From: Bradyrhizobium sp. STM 3843
Lineage (GTDB): Bacteria > Pseudomonadota > Alphaproteobacteria > Rhizobiales > Xanthobacteraceae
Assembly (NCBI RefSeq): GCF_000239815.1
Contig: NZ_CAFK01000177.1
Span: 1-33,897, forward strand
Direction: 5' to 3'
DNA: 33,897 nucleotides
Under the pieces are notes generated by a model, which worked only from the letters and a program-made list of their open reading frames with translations, was not told the DNA's origin and made no database searches. Positions within the stretch are counted from its first letter, which is position 1. Every line of letters begins with the position of its first letter. Position numbers and translations under genes: made by a program. This document shows positions 30,929 to 33,897 of this stretch, one piece after another.

Positions 30929-31492
30929 ATGGCGCTGACAACGCTCGATCCCAACACCGCTCTCATCATCGTCGATCTGCAGAAGGGCCTGCTCGGATAT
31001 CCCTTCATGCATCCGATCGATGAGGTCGTGGCGCATGCAGCTGCGCTCGCCGATGCGTTTCGGGCGCGCGCACTCCCGGTCGTGCTGGTCAATGTCGCCG
31101 GAACGGCACCCGGCCGCACCGAGCAGCCGCCCCGCATCAACGCCGTCCCGGACGGATGGACCGAGCTCCTGCCGGAACTGAATCGCCAGCCGGACGATAT
31201 CGTCGTGACCAAGCGCACATGGGGCGCGTTCGCGAGCACCGATCTCGAGCGCCAGCTGAAGGCACGGAATGTCACGCAGGTGGTCGTGGCCGGCGTCGCC
31301 ACCGGCACCGGCGTCGAATCGACCGCGCGGCAAGCCTATGAGCAGGGCTTCAACGTCACGCTCGCCCTCGACGCCATGACCGACGCCCGTCCCGAGGCGC
31401 ACGACTACAGCACGACGCGAATCTTTCCGCGGCTGGGCGAGACCGGCACGACCCGAGACATCATCGACCTCTTGAATGCGAGGACCGCCTGA
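30929..31492 (+). CDS. Isochorismatase-fold hydrolase lacking the catalytic cysteine
   Basis: 187 residues. The fold is clear from TALIIVDLQKGLLGYP (D16), IVVTKRTWGAFASTDLERQL (K95) and VVVAGVATGTGVESTARQAYEQG. In cysteine hydrolases of this family the last motif reads G(V/x)xTxxCVxxTA; here the Cys position, 128, is Gly. True isochorismatases such as EntB and PhzD also lack that cysteine and hydrolyse a vinyl ether using the Asp, so this enzyme is unlikely to be an ordinary amidase or nicotinamidase. The ATG at 30929 has GAGG 7 bases upstream; ATG 30926 is closer than ideal. It follows MarR by about 40 bases and the next gene begins 1 base after its stop. The substrate is unknown. Confidence 0.9.
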   Translation: MALTTLDPNTALIIVDLQKGLLGYPFMHPIDEVVAHAAALADAFRARALPVVLVNVAGTAPGRTEQPPRINAVPDGWTELLPELNRQPDDIVVTKRTWGAFASTDLERQLKARNVTQVVVAGVATGTGVESTARQAYEQGFNVTLALDAMTDARPEAHDYSTTRIFPRLGETGTTRDIIDLLNARTA

Positions 31493-31493
31493 C

Positions 31494-31823
31494 ATGACCG
31501 TGCTGCATCTTGTCTCCTATTTCATTGGCGGTGCCTTTCTCACCAATGCCATGCCGCATTTCGTCAGGGGCGTGACGGGCCTGCCGTTCCAGACCCCGTT
31601 CGCCTCGCCGCCGGGCCGCGGCCTGTCCACCTCGACCCTGAACGTGCTCTGGGGTTTTCTCAATCTGATCGTCTTCTATCTGCTGGTCTGCCAGGTCGGC
31701 GATTTCGGACTGCGCGATGCAGCCGACGTGCTTGCGCTCGGCCTCGGCATGCTGGCGATGGGCCTGTTCGCAGCCAGGCACTTCGGACCGCTGCATGGCG
31801 GCGACCTGCGGACGCCCCAATGA
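31494..31823 (+). CDS. Small integral membrane protein of unknown function
   Basis: 109 residues with about three hydrophobic helices: LVSYFIGGAFLTNAMPHFV, LNVLWGFLNLIVFYLLVC and ALGLGMLAMGLFAARHFG. The motif NAMPHFVRGVTG after the first helix looks conserved in similar small proteins I recall from Bradyrhizobium and relatives, but no function is known to me. It begins 1 base after the hydrolase stop and its own stop overlaps the MFS start as ATGA, so it is tightly coupled in the MarR operon and may support the exporter. Confidence 0.85.
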   Translation: MTVLHLVSYFIGGAFLTNAMPHFVRGVTGLPFQTPFASPPGRGLSTSTLNVLWGFLNLIVFYLLVCQVGDFGLRDAADVLALGLGMLAMGLFAARHFGPLHGGDLRTPQ

Positions 31824-33079
31824 GACGCGCGGCGACGGAGATGTTCCGTTCGCTGCGCAGCCGCAATTATCGTGTCTGGGCCGCCGGCGCGTTCGTCTCG
31901 AATGTCGGGACCTGGATGCAGCGCACGGCCCAGAGCTGGCTGGTCCTGATCCAGCTCACCGACCGCAACGCGTCGGCGGTCGGCATCGTGATGGCGCTGC
32001 AGTTCGGACCGCAGCTTCTGCTGCTGCCGTGGACGGGCTATGCGGCCGACCACTTCAACCAGCGCAGGCTTCTCGTGGCCACGCAAGCCAGCATGGGCGC
32101 ATTGGCGCTTGCGCTGGGACTGCTCACCGTCAGCGGCGCGGTCCAGCTGTGGCATGTCTACGTCTTCGCCTTCCTGTTCGGCTGCGCGGCCGCGTTCGAT
32201 GCGCCGGTGCGCCAGACCTTCGTGGGCGAGCTGGTCGGCGATGCCGACCTGCCGAATGCGGTGGCACTCAACTCGACCTCGTTCAATGCCGCCCGCATGA
32301 TCGGGCCTGCGGTCGCGGGCGTCGTCATTGCGGGCGCCGGCACCGGCTGGGCCTTCCTGATCAACGGTGCCTCCTTCGTCGCCGTGCTAGCCTCACTGTC
32401 TTTGCTGCGCAGCTCTGAGCTGCGCGGCCATGCGCGGGCGCCTCGCGACCAGGGCAGCCTCGGGAGCAGGCTGACCGGCGGCCTGCGCTACGTGTGGTCG
32501 CGCCCCGACCTCAAGGCGATCCTGATCATGCTGTTCCTGATCGGCACCTTCGGCCTGAACTTCCAGATCTTCATCTCGACCATGGCGACCCGGGTATTCC
32601 ATGCCGACGCCCGCGGCTATGGCTTGCTGTCGTCGGTGATGGCGGTCGGCACCGTCGCGGGAGCGCTGCTCGGCGCGGCGCAGTCGCGGCCGAATTTCGC
32701 CGCGCTGCTGGTCGGCGCCTTGCTGTTCGGACTGGGCTGCAGTTTCGCCGCGCTTGCGCCGACCTACTGGATGTTCGCTGCCGCCCTGGCGCTGATCGGC
32801 CTGGCCGCGCTGACCGTCACCAACACCACCAACAGCCTGATGCAGCTGTCGACAGAGCCCGCGATGCGCGGACGGGTGATGGCGCTGCGCGTCGGTGTCG
32901 CCCTTGGCGGCACCCCGATCGGTGCGCCGATCGTCGGCTGGATCGCCGATCAGTTCGGCCCGCGCTGGGCGCTCGGGGTCGGCGCCGCCTCCGGTTTCGC
33001 CGCCGCGGCCGTCGCCGTCCATGCGATGCTACGACATGACCACCGGCAATCCCGGGACCAGCTTCCCGTCACGCGGTGA
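31820..33079 (+). CDS. MFS exporter of the EntS/MFS_3 group
   Basis: 419 residues with about 11-12 helices. The N-terminus FRSLRSRNYRVWAAGAFVSN and then GTWMQRTAQSWLVLIQLT are typical of PF05977-type exporters, followed by FGCAAAFDAPVRQTFVGELV and ALNSTSFNAARMIGPAVAG. Homologues export enterobactin or other metabolites. The C-terminus has STEPAMRGRVMALRVGVALG. It overlaps the small membrane gene by 4 bases and is the last gene of the MarR operon, making a hydrolase-plus-exporter detoxification or secondary-metabolite module plausible. It converges with the TetR gene; a perfect palindrome lies between them. Confidence 0.9.
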   Translation: MRRAATEMFRSLRSRNYRVWAAGAFVSNVGTWMQRTAQSWLVLIQLTDRNASAVGIVMALQFGPQLLLLPWTGYAADHFNQRRLLVATQASMGALALALGLLTVSGAVQLWHVYVFAFLFGCAAAFDAPVRQTFVGELVGDADLPNAVALNSTSFNAARMIGPAVAGVVIAGAGTGWAFLINGASFVAVLASLSLLRSSELRGHARAPRDQGSLGSRLTGGLRYVWSRPDLKAILIMLFLIGTFGLNFQIFISTMATRVFHADARGYGLLSSVMAVGTVAGALLGAAQSRPNFAALLVGALLFGLGCSFAALAPTYWMFAAALALIGLAALTVTNTTNSLMQLSTEPAMRGRVMALRVGVALGGTPIGAPIVGWIADQFGPRWALGVGAASGFAAAAVAVHAMLRHDHRQSRDQLPVTR

Positions 33080-33141
33080 GAACGGCACCGAGCTTTACCG
33101 GAGGCGCAAACCTGATCGCCTGCCGGGTCGACCGGCCACGT

Positions 33142-33157
33142 AGCGATGCGCATCGCT
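33142..33157. terminator. Perfect 16-base palindrome between convergent genes
   Basis: AGCGATGC directly followed by its complement GCATCGCT lies between the MFS exporter and the TetR gene. It may form a short stem in either transcript but has no loop of its own and no T run, so its role as a terminator is uncertain. Confidence 0.35.
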
Positions 33158-33167
33158 CGGAGCGAGG

Positions 33168-33809
33168 CTATTTGGCGATGCCGCTGATGAAAACATCCAA
33201 GGCCTGCTCGGCGATGCGCTCGACCTGCTCCGGTTGAACACCCCAGCGCGGGAAGTGGCGGTCGATGTTCATCCGCGCCAGGCCGTAGACCAGCGCCCGG
33301 CCCGCGATCTGGGTGGCCTTGAGATCGACGGGTCGCAGCTGCCCGCTTGCCGCCGCTTGCGCCAGCAGCTGTTCGCTCAACGCGATTGCGTCGGCATTGT
33401 CGCGCGACACCGCGACGGCGGCGTCGTGATCGAACCACCGGCCGGTGGAGATGATCTCGAAATGCGCGGGGTTGCGCATCGCCCAGCGGAGATAGGCCAT
33501 GCCCAGCAGCTTGAGCTGGCGAAGCGGCCCCTCGGCTGCCGTGCCGGCAAGCGCGGCATCGATCTCTGCACGAAAACGCTGCTGCGCCTCTTCGGCGACC
33601 GCCGTCATCAAGGCCTCGCGGCTGTCGAAATGCCGGAACGGCGCGCCCGGCGAGACGCCGGCCCGGCGTGCCGCCTCGCGCACACTCACTGCAGACGGGC
33701 CGCCCTCCGCGGCGAGCGCGAGGGCGGCATCGATCAGCGCGCGCCGGAGATCGCCATGATGGTAGGGAATGACCGCAGCGCGGCTGCGTTTTTTCACGGA
33801 TTTGGCCAT
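33168..33809 (-). CDS. TetR-family regulator with WHG-type C-terminal domain
   Basis: 213 residues. The helix-turn-helix (about 20-66) reads YHHGDLRRALIDAALALAAE, then SVREAARRAGVSPGAPFRHF and DSREALMTAVAEEA. The ligand domain contains MAYLRWAMRNPAHFEIISTG, the region that defines the WHG-type TetR_C group. The ATG at 33809 (MAKSVKKRSRA) is preferred; the frame is open further upstream, but that extension would run over the operator dyads. It probably represses itself and a divergent gene beyond the window end through the paired dyads upstream. Confidence 0.92.
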   Translation of the reverse strand: MAKSVKKRSRAAVIPYHHGDLRRALIDAALALAAEGGPSAVSVREAARRAGVSPGAPFRHFDSREALMTAVAEEAQQRFRAEIDAALAGTAAEGPLRQLKLLGMAYLRWAMRNPAHFEIISTGRWFDHDAAVAVSRDNADAIALSEQLLAQAAASGQLRPVDLKATQIAGRALVYGLARMNIDRHFPRWGVQPEQVERIAEQALDVFISGIAK

Positions 33810-33839
33810 GGCAATCGGTCTAGCATCACCCGATCGTGA

Positions 33840-33858
33840 ATGTAAGCATCGATTACAT
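33840..33858. promoter_or_regulatory. TetR operator 1
   Basis: ATGTAA-GCATCGA-TTACAT is a perfect 6-base inverted repeat with a 7-base spacer, 31 bases upstream of the TetR start. Its exact reverse complement begins at 33882. Confidence 0.6.
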
Positions 33859-33881
33859 AATTGATCTCGACACCCATTCAA

Positions 33882-33897
33882 ATGTAATCGATGCTTA
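33882..33897. promoter_or_regulatory. TetR operator 2, cut by the window end
   Basis: ATGTAATCGATGCTTA is the reverse complement of bases 33843-33858, so the two operators face each other with a 23-base spacer. If the repeat is complete, the three bases after the window are CAT. Confidence 0.6.

Overview
The window looks like chromosomal DNA from a GC-rich alphaproteobacterium, most likely Bradyrhizobium or a close relative in Nitrobacteraceae. This is inferred from gene families and codon usage remembered from that group, and from several families of long GC-rich inverted-repeat elements between genes that resemble repeats common in Bradyrhizobium. No database search was possible. I see no rRNA, tRNA, CRISPR, phage or IS genes.

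Layout. (1) 376-4740: a three-gene minus-strand unit (two COG4705-type membrane proteins flanking a small exported helical protein) is divergent from an OmpR-type regulator and sensor kinase on the plus strand. The shared promoter holds direct repeats that could be the regulator's boxes. (2) 4824-6595: a NIF3/CutA-like small protein and a Bcr/CflA-type efflux pump. (3) 6600-12591: a TpsB outer-membrane transporter (minus), divergent from an exported FecR-domain protein with an Asn/Gly-rich tail and a CHASE2-PAS-GGDEF-EAL protein. Together these look like an envelope-sensing, c-di-GMP-linked module with no TpsA partner in view. (4) 12869-17722: a minus-strand operon of an ABC importer (ATPase, permease, NMT1-like binding protein), a Nudix hydrolase broken by one frameshift, and a class III-like PPK2. 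Two unrelated inverted-repeat elements split the ABC genes. (5) 17982-20335: an ABC importer made of an ATPase and a permease fused to its binding domain (OpuC/EgtU architecture). (6) 20343-23571: an exported protein with two tandem copies of a DUF2380-like domain, each with a cysteine pair, divergent from a NarX/LuxR-type two-component system whose sensor also carries two periplasmic cysteines. (7) 23590-28920: a rhodanese divergent from an IclR regulator, then a class III CoA-transferase, an MFS transporter and an orphan Leu/Ile/Val-type binding protein, probably a catabolic uptake and CoA-activation operon. (8) 29194-30174: a soluble PAS-like protein of unknown role. (9) 30437-33079: a MarR regulator, a cysteine-less isochorismatase-fold hydrolase, a small membrane protein and an EntS-like MFS exporter, tightly packed. 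(10) 33168-33897: a TetR regulator facing a promoter with two inverted 19-bp dyads, the second cut by the window end.

The most unusual items are the TpsB/FecR/CHASE2 locus, the duplicated cysteine-pair DUF protein beside its two-component system, the Gly-for-Cys isochorismatase-like enzyme with MarR dyads, the Nudix frameshift that creates an artificial Nudix-PPK2 fusion frame, and the paired TetR operators.
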